From: a virus | Virus record (IMG/VR): IMGVR_UViG_3300010885_063635 | Coordinates: 1 to 51,771 of that record | DNA length: 51,771 nucleotides | Direction: 5' to 3' (one strand) | Part shown: one piece after another, positions 22,606 through 31,408 of the stretch | How positions within the stretch are numbered: the first letter of the stretch is position 1 | How the letters are laid out: each line of letters begins with the position of its first letter | Translations under genes and position numbers: made by a program | Notes under the pieces: generated by a model | What the model saw: the letters and a program-made list of their open reading frames with translations, nothing else | Databases searched by the model: none | Told to the model about the DNA's origin: nothing

Positions 22606-23615
22606 TACATAGTTCCAAATGCAGTTACATTGCCCTTGGCAGTAAAGTTACCAGAAGAATCCAAAGTAGCCACATTGGTTCCGTTGTAACTGAAATACAG
22701 TTTTGTTCCGTACGGAGTGATACTCCAGCCGCCTTGTAACGCAACCGATGGAATATCGGTAATGGTTCCGCCGGTGATGGACACATTGTTGGCATTTTGC
22801 ACAGACATGGTTCCCAAGGCACCAATTTGATCATTTATTTGGTTGCTGACAAATGCTGTGGTTGCCACTTGATTGTTGGCGGTGTTGAGCGGAGCAGTGG
22901 GTGCTGTGGCTGTGCCGACCAACTGTGTGATTCCATTGACTAACAAATTTCCGCCGGTGACATTGCCTTGCGCACTGACAATGCCCAAAATGCCCAGTGT
23001 GTTAGATCCTGAATTGTAGGTCAATCCGCCTGCGGCTCCCACATTGCCGTTAAGGTTGAACAACACCTGTGTATTGGATCCGGCCACACTCACGTTGCCC
23101 ACAATGTTACCACGGAAGTTTCCAACAAAAAATTGAGCAGTTGATATATTTCCAGTGGCCGACAGTAGCCCTTGCACATAGGCATCGCCTTGTGTGGACA
23201 CATTGCCAGTGGCAGATATGATGCCAGTGGCTATGACATTGTTGGCAGTGACGTTGCCGTTGGCATGAATTAAATTGCCAATGCTGATATTGTTTCCACC
23301 AATGTTTCCAACAGTGGTAAATGCACCGCCTGTGACGGTGCCATAGGCACTGACAAGGCCGCCTGTGTTGACATTGCTGCCAGTGATGTTGCCGGTGGCT
23401 GACATTAGCCCGGGAGTGTTGAGATTTCCGGAGACCACATTGCCGGTAACCGACAGTGCAATCAGGGTACCAACACTGGTAATGTTGGGTTGTGCAGCAT
23501 TGCTCACATTGGCCGCTGTGTTGGCAAAGGTAGGAGTCACAGCAAAATTTGCGTCAAGCTGGCTCAACGGAATTGGGCTTGTTTCTGTGCCAAAGGTAAA
23601 TGGAACTGTTGTCAT
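22605..23615 (-). CDS. Repeat-rich tail-fibre protein, 336 aa
   Basis: The N-terminus MTTVPFTFGTETSPIPLSQLDANF is a common start of phage fibre subunits. It is followed by about a dozen copies of a degenerate beta-helix repeat (SATGNITGGNV type, 12-18 residues), then VATTAFVSNQIN, the usual pre-tip element, and a C-terminal WSITPYGTKLYFSYNGTNVATLDSSGNF domain found at the end of fibre proteins. It shares the repeat with the genes at 26081 and 28199, indicating duplication. Likely function: trimeric fibre shaft and tip for receptor binding. Confidence 0.75.
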   Translation of the reverse strand: MTTVPFTFGTETSPIPLSQLDANFAVTPTFANTAANVSNAAQPNITSVGTLIALSVTGNVVSGNLNTPGLMSATGNITGSNVNTGGLVSAYGTVTGGAFTTVGNIGGNNISIGNLIHANGNVTANNVIATGIISATGNVSTQGDAYVQGLLSATGNISTAQFFVGNFRGNIVGNVSVAGSNTQVLFNLNGNVGAAGGLTYNSGSNTLGILGIVSAQGNVTGGNLLVNGITQLVGTATAPTAPLNTANNQVATTAFVSNQINDQIGALGTMSVQNANNVSITGGTITDIPSVALQGGWSITPYGTKLYFSYNGTNVATLDSSGNFTAKGNVTAFGTM

Positions 23616-23617
23616 TT

Positions 23618-26077
23618 TTATCCTAAAATATTGCGTCTGGGGAACACGAGATATTTATCGTATACATTGGTGTTGGAATACATGTCGACCGGTGCCACAA
23701 ATTGCATACTTCCGCCATCAAAAGTGGTGCCCGGCGGTGTGGCATAGGTCCATTCGGCCAGGGTAAAGTATTCATCTTCCCATGTGGTCACTTGATCTGA
23801 ATCATTTATCCAGGCGGCCATGCCAGCATTGTACAAGATCAGATCTTGAGCACTGGATGACCAGTAGTCAGTATCCGTGGGCAAAGTTCCTGCTGTGGTG
23901 TCCTGTATACAAACATAAATTTTGGCGATTCTAACACCATCCGGTACAGTTTGGTACTGTATCACATCACCCATCTGATACGATGTGGTCATTGAAAAAG
24001 CCGGCAATCCCACAATATCAAATGTGGTCAAACTGCTGGGGTGTGGTGTCACTGTGCTGTCGTCATAGCCCCATTGCTGATCTTCTCTATTCCAGTTATG
24101 GGTCAACAAGTTGTCCAATTCATAACGGTCTACTTCGTAATCTATGGTATTGAGTTGCGAAGTAAAGTTTTCGCCAATGTAGTAGGCTATCTGTTGGCCA
24201 CGACCGGGATTGGCATAGGCTATGATCCAGGCTGGTATAAATCCCAATGTCTGTCCATTGGCCTGTTTACAAGTCATCCACAGTGGGAGCACATTTGATA
24301 TTTGCCCTACTATGTCAATAACTTGATTTCGCATGTTTTCTAAACTGTTGGGATAAACAATGTCCACAGTATCCATGCCCACAGTGACTGAGTAAGGGAG
24401 AGTCACCTGTTTGCTGACACTGACTCCTTCATTGTTGACCAGATTGTCAATTATTCGGCTGTAGACCACTTCGTAAATCACAGCACCAGTTGAGTCAATG
24501 GCCTGGGCCACTTCAATTTGTCCCAGTGTGAGATTTTTCCAGTAGTGGTTGATGTCAAGACTGTTGACATAGGTATCCAAGGTAGCCGCCGATAGGCCAT
24601 AGGCGTGATAGTAGGTCACATTTTTTGCTACGCCAAAATTGGGATCTGTGGGTCGATACAACAAACTTTGTTGAAATATGTCGGAGTTTTGCAAAAGATT
24701 ATTGATTTTGGCACGATCTTCAACTGGCGGCATGGCCTGTATGTAAAGATTATCATAGGGTTCGTTGTAGGCACGTACTACCTGTATTGAAAATGTTTTG
24801 GTAGAGCTTATGGAATTGTTGACACTGACAGCCTCTACAGTAAATGTACACACCAGGTCAAATGTGGTGGTATTGTTGTCAAATATGGTTGTGCCGTTGT
24901 CTAGTGCAAAGGTATCAAAACTGACTCTTCCGGCTATTTCTCCCGAAGGCAACAACTGTAGACCTTGAGGTAGTCGACTGTTGCTGCCTGACAGCAGTTG
25001 GTATTGCAAGGCCAGGCCGCTTCGACTGGCAGCTGCCACATAGAAAGTGCTGGTAGCACCATTGTCGATTGATCCAAGGAAACTGGGAGTGAGCCAATCA
25101 ATAGCACTGATCACTGGTCCCAACACAGTCAACGAATACGAATAGGCTGGACTGATATAGTCTGGATAATCAGTCAGTGCAAGACGTATTTTAAATGGGT
25201 AAGTTTCTTGATTTGCGTTTAAAAGCGGTATGGTGCCGTAGAGCCAACCTGAATTAGGGTCTAGTGTTAATCCAGGCAATTCGGTGTTGATCAGATACTG
25301 AAACGATTTGCCAAATCCCACTCCGTTGAATCGATAGGCAAAATAATCACCAGATCTAACTGTGCCTATCAGACCCGGGTCATTCAGCAGCACTGGCATC
25401 AATATAGGAGTTCCATCAGCAGTTATAAATGTGTTGTCGGCTGTGATATAGGTATTGTCGGCTGACAATGAACTGCGGCTGTATACGTAGATACTGAATG
25501 CTCGTAAAACAGTTCCGTTTACAGTGCCGTCACTGAGTTGTAACACAAACGCATAATTGGTGTTGTCGGCAGTGGGTGCGATTAACCCAGATATCACTCC
25601 TGTGGCACTGACTGTTAGACCGGGTGGCAAACTGCCAGACATCAACGACATTACAGAACTGTCGGGTCCTTGGTATTCAATCTGCAGGTCTCGAATCAAT
25701 GTGCCATCATAGGTCTGCTCCAGTCGCCCTGGCGGAGTTATAAATTCTGGTATCGCAGCATTGGCCACTTCCAACGTGAATGTGCGATCATTCAGGTGCG
25801 TCACTGTGTTGCCGATGCGTGTGTAGGCCCTTACAGCAAATTTGCTAGTGGTGTCAGCTGACACATTGGAAGGTGTACCTTGCAAAGTGACCACAGCATT
25901 GGGGATACCAGCCAAAATTCCAGTTTCATTTATTTGCATGCCTCGAGGCAATGCTCCGGCTATCAGTTGATAATAAACTGTGCTGTCGGCCGTGGCCAAC
26001 AACGGAACACTATAAAATACCCCTTCTGGTATGGTTCCCAAACTTCCAGCAGGAGTTAGCCAGACCGGTTGTGTCAT
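23618..26077 (-). CDS. Large virion protein with He_PIG/Ig-like domains, 819 aa
   Basis: At least four He_PIG-like (putative immunoglobulin) repeats are visible, marked by LPxGxxxxxxGxIxGxP-type strings: LPRGMQINETGILAGIP, LPPGLTVSATGVISGLI, LPGLTLDPNSGWLYGTIP and LPQGLQLLPSGEIAGRV. A C-terminal region of about 350 residues (LGFIPAWIIAYANPGRGQ, KYLVFPRRNILG) has no repeats and probably forms a virion-attachment or trimerisation part. Such proteins often bind host surface polysaccharide. It lies between two repeat-fibre genes with 2-3 nt gaps, so they are expressed together as part of the adhesion apparatus. Confidence 0.75.
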   Translation of the reverse strand: MTQPVWLTPAGSLGTIPEGVFYSVPLLATADSTVYYQLIAGALPRGMQINETGILAGIPNAVVTLQGTPSNVSADTTSKFAVRAYTRIGNTVTHLNDRTFTLEVANAAIPEFITPPGRLEQTYDGTLIRDLQIEYQGPDSSVMSLMSGSLPPGLTVSATGVISGLIAPTADNTNYAFVLQLSDGTVNGTVLRAFSIYVYSRSSLSADNTYITADNTFITADGTPILMPVLLNDPGLIGTVRSGDYFAYRFNGVGFGKSFQYLINTELPGLTLDPNSGWLYGTIPLLNANQETYPFKIRLALTDYPDYISPAYSYSLTVLGPVISAIDWLTPSFLGSIDNGATSTFYVAAASRSGLALQYQLLSGSNSRLPQGLQLLPSGEIAGRVSFDTFALDNGTTIFDNNTTTFDLVCTFTVEAVSVNNSISSTKTFSIQVVRAYNEPYDNLYIQAMPPVEDRAKINNLLQNSDIFQQSLLYRPTDPNFGVAKNVTYYHAYGLSAATLDTYVNSLDINHYWKNLTLGQIEVAQAIDSTGAVIYEVVYSRIIDNLVNNEGVSVSKQVTLPYSVTVGMDTVDIVYPNSLENMRNQVIDIVGQISNVLPLWMTCKQANGQTLGFIPAWIIAYANPGRGQQIAYYIGENFTSQLNTIDYEVDRYELDNLLTHNWNREDQQWGYDDSTVTPHPSSLTTFDIVGLPAFSMTTSYQMGDVIQYQTVPDGVRIAKIYVCIQDTTAGTLPTDTDYWSSSAQDLILYNAGMAAWINDSDQVTTWEDEYFTLAEWTYATPPGTTFDGGSMQFVAPVDMYSNTNVYDKYLVFPRRNILG

Positions 26078-26080
26078 AGT

Positions 26081-28189
26081 TTAAATTATTACAGCAATAA
26101 TGGTTTTCTTGCCAGACTCAAGATTGGTTTCAAGGGCCTTGGCAAACACAGCCTGCGCATAAGAACGATCTCTGCCCACACTTTGTGCATATCCTGCTAG
26201 GTCACTGGTGACCAAACTGTCACCTTTGACCACAGGTCCTGTTACTTTGACTGGCACCTGTCCGCGCAGGGCCACCGGTATTCCTGCGGTATCGGCGTTC
26301 ATTAGGTGTGCTGGATGAGTAGATATTGCGCCAGCCACTCGTTCGTCGCCCAGTTCGGTAGTGACTGTGACCTGTTGATCGCCGCCAAATATGACCACAG
26401 TACCGGGCGGATAATCAGCATCGGGCACATACATCTCGGCCAAGTCAGCGTACTGTGCTGATGTGGCTTTGGCAAACACAGTGTTGAAATAGGTCGAACT
26501 TGATCCAATATTGCCAACACCGTTGCCATTGGCATTGACAATATTACCACCAGTTATGGTACCTGTGCCAACGGTCAAATTGCCACCAGTAATGTTGCCC
26601 GATGTTGACACTGTGGTGCCTGTGTAGTTGGTGGCTGAAATATTGCCACCAGCATTGATATCCAGGATTGAACGCAAATAGTTGCCGGTCACGTTGCCAG
26701 TAGCACTGACCAGTCCACCTGTCAATATATTAGCACCAGTAATATTGGCACCGCTGGTGATTGTGCTTGTGGCTGAAATTAATCCACTGGTCAACACATT
26801 ACCGCCTGTGACATTGCCAGCGGCACTTGCTGTTCCGCCTGTGGCCAAATTACCACTAGTTACAGTACCAGTTGTGGATACAGTGTTTGATCCAAATGCA
26901 GCCAACAGTGTTGTAACATTGCTGTTGCCGTAGCTGGCAGCAATACCACTCAACAATGCACCATTACCGAGTATATAGTTACCGGTGATATTGCCAACAG
27001 CACTGACAAATCCACCGGTCAATATGTTACCGCCAGTGATGTTACCAGTCATCGATGTTGCGGTACCAGTATGGTTGGTGGCTGCAATATTGCCACCAGC
27101 ATTGATATCCAGGGTCGAACGCAAATAGTTACCGGTGATGTTGGCAGCAGCACTGACAACACCGCCAATCAAAAGATTACCACCGGTGATGTTGCCGGTG
27201 CCAGACATAATGCCACTGACAAAAAGATTTCCACCGTTGATTTGACCCGACCCGGCTGATAGGTTACCACCGGTCACATTGCCGGCAGCACTGATATTTC
27301 CAGCAGTCAAATTGCCGCTGTAGGTAGGCAAGTATGCGGCCACATTGGCATTGCTGTAGGTGGCTGGCAATCCAGTTAATAACGAGCCATCGCCAATGAT
27401 GTAGGTACCAGACACATTGCCCGTGGTGCTGATGATGCCCGCAGTCACAATATTTCCTCCAGTGACTGTGCCCGAAGAACTGATTATACCCGAAGTCAAA
27501 ACGTTGCCGCCGGTGATGTTGCCGGTCACTGACACTGTGAGTCCAACGTATCCAGCAACATTGACATTGCCGCCGGTGATGTTGCCAGCAGCGCTGATGA
27601 TTCCAGTAACAACAATATTGCCAGCACCGATATTGCCAGTGTAGGTTGGTAGATATGTGGCCACATTGCTGTTGCCATACCCGGCAGCAATACCAGTCAA
27701 CTGTGATCCATTGCCAAACAGATATGAACCAGTCACATTGCCGGCTGTGGAAACGTTGCCGCCGGTGATGTTGCCGGTCACTGCCAACGAAGTCAATGTG
27801 CCAACTGCGGTCAAACTGGATGTGGTCACATTGGCTGACAATGTATTGCCGGTCAGTGTGTTTGCACTGATCGCTCCGGCATTGATACCAGTCAACTGAC
27901 TGCCATTGCCCAGGAAATAATTGCCGGTGATGTTGCCGGTAGCAGTGACCTGTCCAACTGTTCTAATATTGCCACCAGTGACGTTGCCAGTGGCACTGAC
28001 AACTCCACCGGTCAACAGGTTGGTGCCACTCACGTTGCCGGAGCCGCCCACTGCCACTGGGATACCGCCCGATGTGGATCCATCGCCAACATAGACCGCT
28101 TGAGTGTCTGTGGTGTAGATCAATTCACCTATAACCGGTGTTATGTTGGCCAGTTGTGCGGTAGTACCGCGTCTAATTTGCAAGCTCAT
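26081..28189 (-). CDS. Long tail-fibre protein with Mtd-like N-terminus, 702 aa
   Basis: Residues 1-50 (SLQIRRGTTAQLANITPV, then GELIYTTDTQAVYVGDG) match the N-terminal domain seen in major-tropism-determinant and other phage fibres. About 500 residues of repeats follow (ATGNITGGN, plus GNGSQLTGIxAxYxNSNV modules). The last 140 residues (AQYADLAEMYVPDADYPPGTVV, VAGAISTHPAHLMN, GKKTIIAVII) form the autoprocessing-like C-terminal domain often found on T4-like cyanophage fibres. AGGAG precedes the ATG. The repeats are shared at DNA level with 28199-29629, so recombination can change fibre length. Confidence 0.8.
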   Translation of the reverse strand: MSLQIRRGTTAQLANITPVIGELIYTTDTQAVYVGDGSTSGGIPVAVGGSGNVSGTNLLTGGVVSATGNVTGGNIRTVGQVTATGNITGNYFLGNGSQLTGINAGAISANTLTGNTLSANVTTSSLTAVGTLTSLAVTGNITGGNVSTAGNVTGSYLFGNGSQLTGIAAGYGNSNVATYLPTYTGNIGAGNIVVTGIISAAGNITGGNVNVAGYVGLTVSVTGNITGGNVLTSGIISSSGTVTGGNIVTAGIISTTGNVSGTYIIGDGSLLTGLPATYSNANVAAYLPTYSGNLTAGNISAAGNVTGGNLSAGSGQINGGNLFVSGIMSGTGNITGGNLLIGGVVSAAANITGNYLRSTLDINAGGNIAATNHTGTATSMTGNITGGNILTGGFVSAVGNITGNYILGNGALLSGIAASYGNSNVTTLLAAFGSNTVSTTGTVTSGNLATGGTASAAGNVTGGNVLTSGLISATSTITSGANITGANILTGGLVSATGNVTGNYLRSILDINAGGNISATNYTGTTVSTSGNITGGNLTVGTGTITGGNIVNANGNGVGNIGSSSTYFNTVFAKATSAQYADLAEMYVPDADYPPGTVVIFGGDQQVTVTTELGDERVAGAISTHPAHLMNADTAGIPVALRGQVPVKVTGPVVKGDSLVTSDLAGYAQSVGRDRSYAQAVFAKALETNLESGKKTIIAVII

Positions 28190-28198
28190 TCAATTCTC

Positions 28199-29629
28199 CT
28201 AGAATATTGTTCCGATGTCGATGTTCAGTGTTGCTGGTGCTGTGACTGTGCCCATATCGATGTTGCCCAACGAAGTCTGAGCAAAAATCCACTGTAATGG
28301 ATTGGTATAGGTATTGGCCACTATGTAGCCAAAATCCCATGTGCCATAGGCCGGGTTCACACCATTTACCAGACCTGTCAGTTGTCCATTTACTGTGCCG
28401 TAAACATTGCCAATCACAGACCCATTGCTGGGTATGGTCACATTGCCAGCAGTCAAATTGCCAGTGTAGGTGGTCAAGTATGAGGCCACATTGGCATTGC
28501 TGTAAGTGGGTGGCAATCCGGTCAACTGTGAACCGTTACCAAAAAGATATGCACCGGTGATATTGCCAATGGCCGACACATTGCCGGCAGTCAAGTTGCC
28601 AGTGTAGGTGGTCAAGTATGAGGCCACATTGGCATTGCTGTAAGTGGCTGGCAATCCAGTCAACTGTGACCCATTGCCCAGTATGTAAGCACCGGTGATG
28701 TTGCCGGTGGCCGACACTGTGGTAAACGTGGCCGACTGCGGACTAGTATTGCCAATGACCATGTTGTTGATTGATCCAACACCAGCCGGATTAACGGTAA
28801 TTGCTCCACCGTAGGTTGTGGTCAGTGTTATAGAATTTGCAGCCGGACTGAGTGTGATGCCGTTGCTTCCGTTGACAGTGAGTCCGCTTAGATTGCCAAC
28901 CTGTGTGATGTTTGGTTGTGAAGCCGTGACCAGGGTGCCACCAAGATTGCCACTGTAGGTTGGCAGATACGCGGCCACATTGGCATTGGTGTAGGTACCG
29001 CCTGTGAATGGTGCTCCGTTGGCATACAGATAAGTGTTGGTCCAAATTGCACCAGGATAAAGATTGCCAGTATAGGTTGGCAAATACGCAGCCACATTGG
29101 CGTTGCCATACACCGAAGCCAATCCAGTCAACTGTGATCCATTGCCAAACAGATATGCACCGGTAACGTTGCCAGCAGCGCTGACCAATCCGGGTGTTTT
29201 TAAGTTACCACCACTGATGTTGCCAGTGGCCGAAATCAATCCGGTGATTCGTAGCCCAGTGCTGCTGAAAATGGCCACGTTGCTGGTGCCGTTGACACCA
29301 ACAGAAATATTGGCATTGACTGTGGGTATGGTTACATTGCTGGTACCGTTGACAATGGCCGTAGCTGTAACATTACCAGAATTGGTAAGTTGGGCCCAAA
29401 CCGCAGTGACACCGTTGTAGGGCGCATAGCAATAGTAGAAATATTCAGCATCATAAGCATACCATCCGGGTCTGTCACCTATGCTGCCAACCAGAGTCGT
29501 TGGAGGTGTGACCTGTGCTCGTGCATACAGCTCGCTAAAATTCTGATTGCAAATAATAAAAGAATTGCGTAGCGGAGTTCCCAACCCGTCGTTGGGCGAG
29601 GTTCCTACAGCAATAACTTGTTGGGTCAT
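28199..29629 (-). CDS. Tail-fibre protein, 476 aa
   Basis: Begins TQQVIAVGTSPNDGLGTPLRNSFI, the usual start of phage fibre subunits that attach to a preceding tail part, then GWYAYDAEYFYYCYAPYNGVTAVW as a first domain and about 350 residues of shaft built from GNGSQLTGLPxxYSNANVAxYLxTYTGNL modules (about 45 residues each) and shorter ATGN repeats. It is the promoter-proximal gene of the cluster, with a late box (CTAAATAC) and GAGAGGA in its leader. Two modules are nearly identical at DNA level over 52 nt. Confidence 0.75.
   Translation of the reverse strand: MTQQVIAVGTSPNDGLGTPLRNSFIICNQNFSELYARAQVTPPTTLVGSIGDRPGWYAYDAEYFYYCYAPYNGVTAVWAQLTNSGNVTATAIVNGTSNVTIPTVNANISVGVNGTSNVAIFSSTGLRITGLISATGNISGGNLKTPGLVSAAGNVTGAYLFGNGSQLTGLASVYGNANVAAYLPTYTGNLYPGAIWTNTYLYANGAPFTGGTYTNANVAAYLPTYSGNLGGTLVTASQPNITQVGNLSGLTVNGSNGITLSPAANSITLTTTYGGAITVNPAGVGSINNMVIGNTSPQSATFTTVSATGNITGAYILGNGSQLTGLPATYSNANVASYLTTYTGNLTAGNVSAIGNITGAYLFGNGSQLTGLPPTYSNANVASYLTTYTGNLTAGNVTIPSNGSVIGNVYGTVNGQLTGLVNGVNPAYGTWDFGYIVANTYTNPLQWIFAQTSLGNIDMGTVTAPATLNIDIGTIF
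28458..28509. repeat. 52-nt perfect direct repeat, copy A
   Basis: Identical to 28596-28647; offset 138 nt (46 codons). It encodes part of the GNLTAGN/YSNANVAxYL fibre module, and more diverged copies occur near 27315, 27640 and 29070. Confidence 0.9.
28596..28647. repeat. 52-nt perfect direct repeat, copy B
   Basis: Second copy of 28458-28509. Unequal crossing-over would delete or add 46 codons without a frameshift. Confidence 0.9.
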
Positions 29630-29648
29630 AGATCATTGTCCTCTCGCT

Positions 29649-29656
29649 GTATTTAG
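29649..29656 (-). promoter_or_regulatory. T4-type late promoter box (CTAAATAC)
   Basis: CTAAATAC on the minus strand, 19 nt before the first gene of the fibre cluster; a GAGAGGA ribosome site lies between. Confidence 0.55.
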
Positions 29657-29691
29657 CTGAGGGCACAATCTAGTCTAAATGAGTATTTTGG

Positions 29692-30018
29692 TCAGTGGGG
29701 ATTAAAACTGCTGCCACACCCGCAGGTGGTTTGAGCATTGGGATTTTGAATGCTGAAACTGGCACCCATGGCATCTTCTCGGTAATCAATCGATGAGCCT
29801 TGTAGATATTGCATGCTCATGGAATCCACAACAACTTGCACAGAGTCGTACACAAAATCAAAATCATCTTCGTTTTTGACTTCATCAAAGGTGAAGCCAT
29901 AACTGAATCCCGAGCATCCGCCACCTTGCACAAACACACGCAACATCAAGTTGGGATTGCCTTCTTCGGCCACAAGTTCTTTTAATTTGTCAATAGCCGC
30001 CGGTTGTAGGTTCATCAT
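29692..30018 (-). CDS. A-type iron-sulfur carrier (IscA/ErpA family)
   Basis: A 108-aa protein with the three conserved cysteines of A-type carriers: Cys35 in [12 protein letters not shown] and Cys99/Cys101 in TTCGCGSSF. Length and strand order match ErpA/IscA, which pass Fe-S clusters to apo-enzymes. Genes of this family are known in T4-like marine phages. The ATG at 30018 overlaps the superoxide dismutase stop (ATGA), so the two are co-translated. With three radical SAM enzymes in the window, a supply of Fe-S clusters would be useful to the phage. Confidence 0.92.
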   Translation of the reverse strand: MMNLQPAAIDKLKELVAEEGNPNLMLRVFVQGGGCSGFSYGFTFDEVKNEDDFDFVYDSVQVVVDSMSMQYLQGSSIDYREDAMGASFSIQNPNAQTTCGCGSSFNPH

Positions 30019-30557
30019 AGTCTTTCGTTGCAAACGTCCCAGTCAATAATTTTCCAAATATTGTCCAGGTATTTTTCTTTGTCCCACTGGTAGTCCAACG
30101 AATATGCATGCTCCCACCAGTCAATTAACACGCATATATCTGTACGTACAGCATGGTTGGCAATGGTTTTGATTGCGCCCGCAGTGCTCAAGTACACCCA
30201 ACCCGAACCCTGTATCTTCATGGCAGTTTCTTTCACTGCTGCTTTAAAGTCTTCGTAGGTTTTGAAATGTTCTTCAATCAGCACCAGTACAGCACCACGC
30301 GGTCTGTTGGCGCCTTTGACCGGTCTCAGCTGAGGGAAAAACTTGTTGTGCAAAAAGCTACCAGCACGATTGAAATCTGCATTGCCTTCGCCAGCGTTGT
30401 AACGCCGGGCATAGCCTTTGGCCAAGTGTTCATAGTGATAGTCAATTGTGTCGGCACTCATCACCGGTTCTAAATCTTTAGGACCGTAAGGCAAAGGTGT
30501 TGTTTCCAACTTGGCCGGTCTGGTGTTGGCTTCTACTAGGTCAATGTGTTCACGCAT
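30015..30557 (-). CDS. Fe/Mn superoxide dismutase
   Basis: A 180-aa SodA/SodB-type enzyme. Metal ligands are visible in order: His41 ([11 protein letters not shown]), His70 (LHNKFFPQL), Asp145 and His149 ([12 protein letters not shown]). The helical hairpin and the C-terminal alpha/beta domain are both present. It converts superoxide to peroxide and oxygen. The second motif reads HNKFFPQL where cellular enzymes usually have NHxFFW, so it is a divergent phage-type member. The start at 30557 was chosen because it is exactly 5 nt after a late-type box; an in-frame ATG lies 6 nt upstream. No signal peptide is present, so it is cytoplasmic. Confidence 0.88.
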   Translation of the reverse strand: MREHIDLVEANTRPAKLETTPLPYGPKDLEPVMSADTIDYHYEHLAKGYARRYNAGEGNADFNRAGSFLHNKFFPQLRPVKGANRPRGAVLVLIEEHFKTYEDFKAAVKETAMKIQGSGWVYLSTAGAIKTIANHAVRTDICVLIDWWEHAYSLDYQWDKEKYLDNIWKIIDWDVCNERL

Positions 30558-30562
30558 GTTCA

Positions 30563-30570
30563 TATTTATC
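30563..30570 (-). promoter_or_regulatory. T4-type late promoter box with ATG at predicted +1
   Basis: GATAAATA, then 5 nt (TGAAC), then the superoxide dismutase ATG at 30557. It overlaps the IF-1 stop codon. Confidence 0.45.
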
Positions 30571-30784
30571 TGCGGCGTGTGATGCGGCCACGTGTGAGAT
30601 CGTACGGACTAAATTCCATAGCAACTCTGTCACCTAATAGTACTTTGATATTGTTGGTACGCATACGGCCTGACAGATATGCAATAACTTCGGTGTTGAC
30701 ATCATCCAACATGATTCTAAACATAGCATTGGGCAGGATTTCCTGTACCTTGCCCTCCATGTTGATTGTTTCTTCTTTGGCCAT
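30566..30784 (-). CDS. infA: Translation initiation factor IF-1
   Basis: A 72-aa S1/OB-fold protein, the exact length of bacterial IF-1. It starts [24 protein letters not shown], and continues [22 protein letters not shown], with the characteristic [16 protein letters not shown] strand-loop. IF-1 binds the A site of the 30S subunit during initiation with IF-2 and IF-3. It lies 3 nt before the SOD late box and 7 nt after the WYL_2-like gene, in the same transcription unit. Phage copies are unusual. It might retune initiation late in infection, for example on the leaderless messages predicted here. Confidence 0.93.
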   Translation of the reverse strand: MAKEETINMEGKVQEILPNAMFRIMLDDVNTEVIAYLSGRMRTNNIKVLLGDRVAMEFSPYDLTRGRITRRR

Positions 30785-30791
30785 GCGTTAC

Positions 30792-31199
30792 TTATTCAAA
30801 ACTCACAGTGGCTGTGACCTTTCGGAGCCGATCGTAACGGAAACTGCGCCAGGCACTGGCATCCAGGTCAAATACCTTTTGGGTGTGCGATTCTTCAGGT
30901 TTTGTGACTTCTTTGCTCTCACGCACAATGCCATCCACAGGGGTTTCTTTTGCAGGCTTTTCTGCATGTGGTGGCTGGGGCGGGATCTTGTCTCGATCCA
31001 AGGTGCATCGCATGTCACGTACAGTGCCATCTGCTTTGACAAATGTCACAGTGATTTCTGTCACATCTAATAAACCGCGCACCCAGTCTCTAAAATACTT
31101 GCGCCCTGTTTCGTCGGCTTCTTGATACATTGTGCCTGGCTGTGCTTTCAACAATCTAAACACTTCTTGCTGTTCCCAGCTCAATGGGTCTTCAAACAT
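30792..31199 (-). CDS. WYL_2/Sm-like SH3-fold protein, 135 aa
   Basis: Two strand pairs typical of the WYL_2 (DUF2693-like) family: TVTFVKADGTVRDMRCTL and, near the C-terminus, KVFDLDASAWRSFRYDRL. A Pro/Lys-rich linker joins them. The family is common in T4-like phages, function unknown, and is proposed to bind nucleic acid or small ligands. The ATG at 31199 has a strong AAAGGAG site; an in-frame ATG at 31238 overlaps the stop of the upstream lipoprotein gene and is a credible alternative giving 13 more residues. Confidence 0.7.
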   Translation of the reverse strand: MFEDPLSWEQQEVFRLLKAQPGTMYQEADETGRKYFRDWVRGLLDVTEITVTFVKADGTVRDMRCTLDRDKIPPQPPHAEKPAKETPVDGIVRESKEVTKPEESHTQKVFDLDASAWRSFRYDRLRKVTATVSFE

Positions 31200-31234
31200 A
31201 GATTCTCCTTTGTCAGTCAGCATTAGTTTCTTTC

Positions 31235-31408
31235 TCATTTTTTCTTGTTCACAATGTCCGGGGTGATGGCGTCAATGGTATTGACCACAGTTTTTCCTGC
31301 ATACACCACTGTGGCGCCAGCCACATCAACCACTGCAAATGCTGTGGCACAGCCTTGCAAACACAGTATCACGGTGACAATCAATAATCGTTTTGTTGTA
31401 TCACCCAC
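31235..31408 (-). CDS. Small lipoprotein, 57 aa
   Basis: A frame with no ATG, read from the GTG at 31408 that overlaps the upstream stop. The first 20 residues form a lipoprotein signal (KRLLIVTVILCLQGCA) with lipobox LQGC, then a Val/Ala-rich region (VVDVAGATVVYAGKTVVNTID) and a basic end. The stop overlaps a possible ATG of the next gene (ATGA). Its place in a tightly packed operon and the clear lipobox make it likely to be real. Function unknown; it may be a membrane-anchored superinfection or lysis factor. Confidence 0.55.
   Translation of the reverse strand: MGDTTKRLLIVTVILCLQGCATAFAVVDVAGATVVYAGKTVVNTIDAITPDIVNKKK

Noticed and set aside
26081-29629. Regular short repeats that could suggest a CRISPR array.
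   Set aside because: The repeats are in frame, diverged and encode beta-helix motifs of fibre proteins; no constant direct repeat with unique spacers exists and there are no cas genes.
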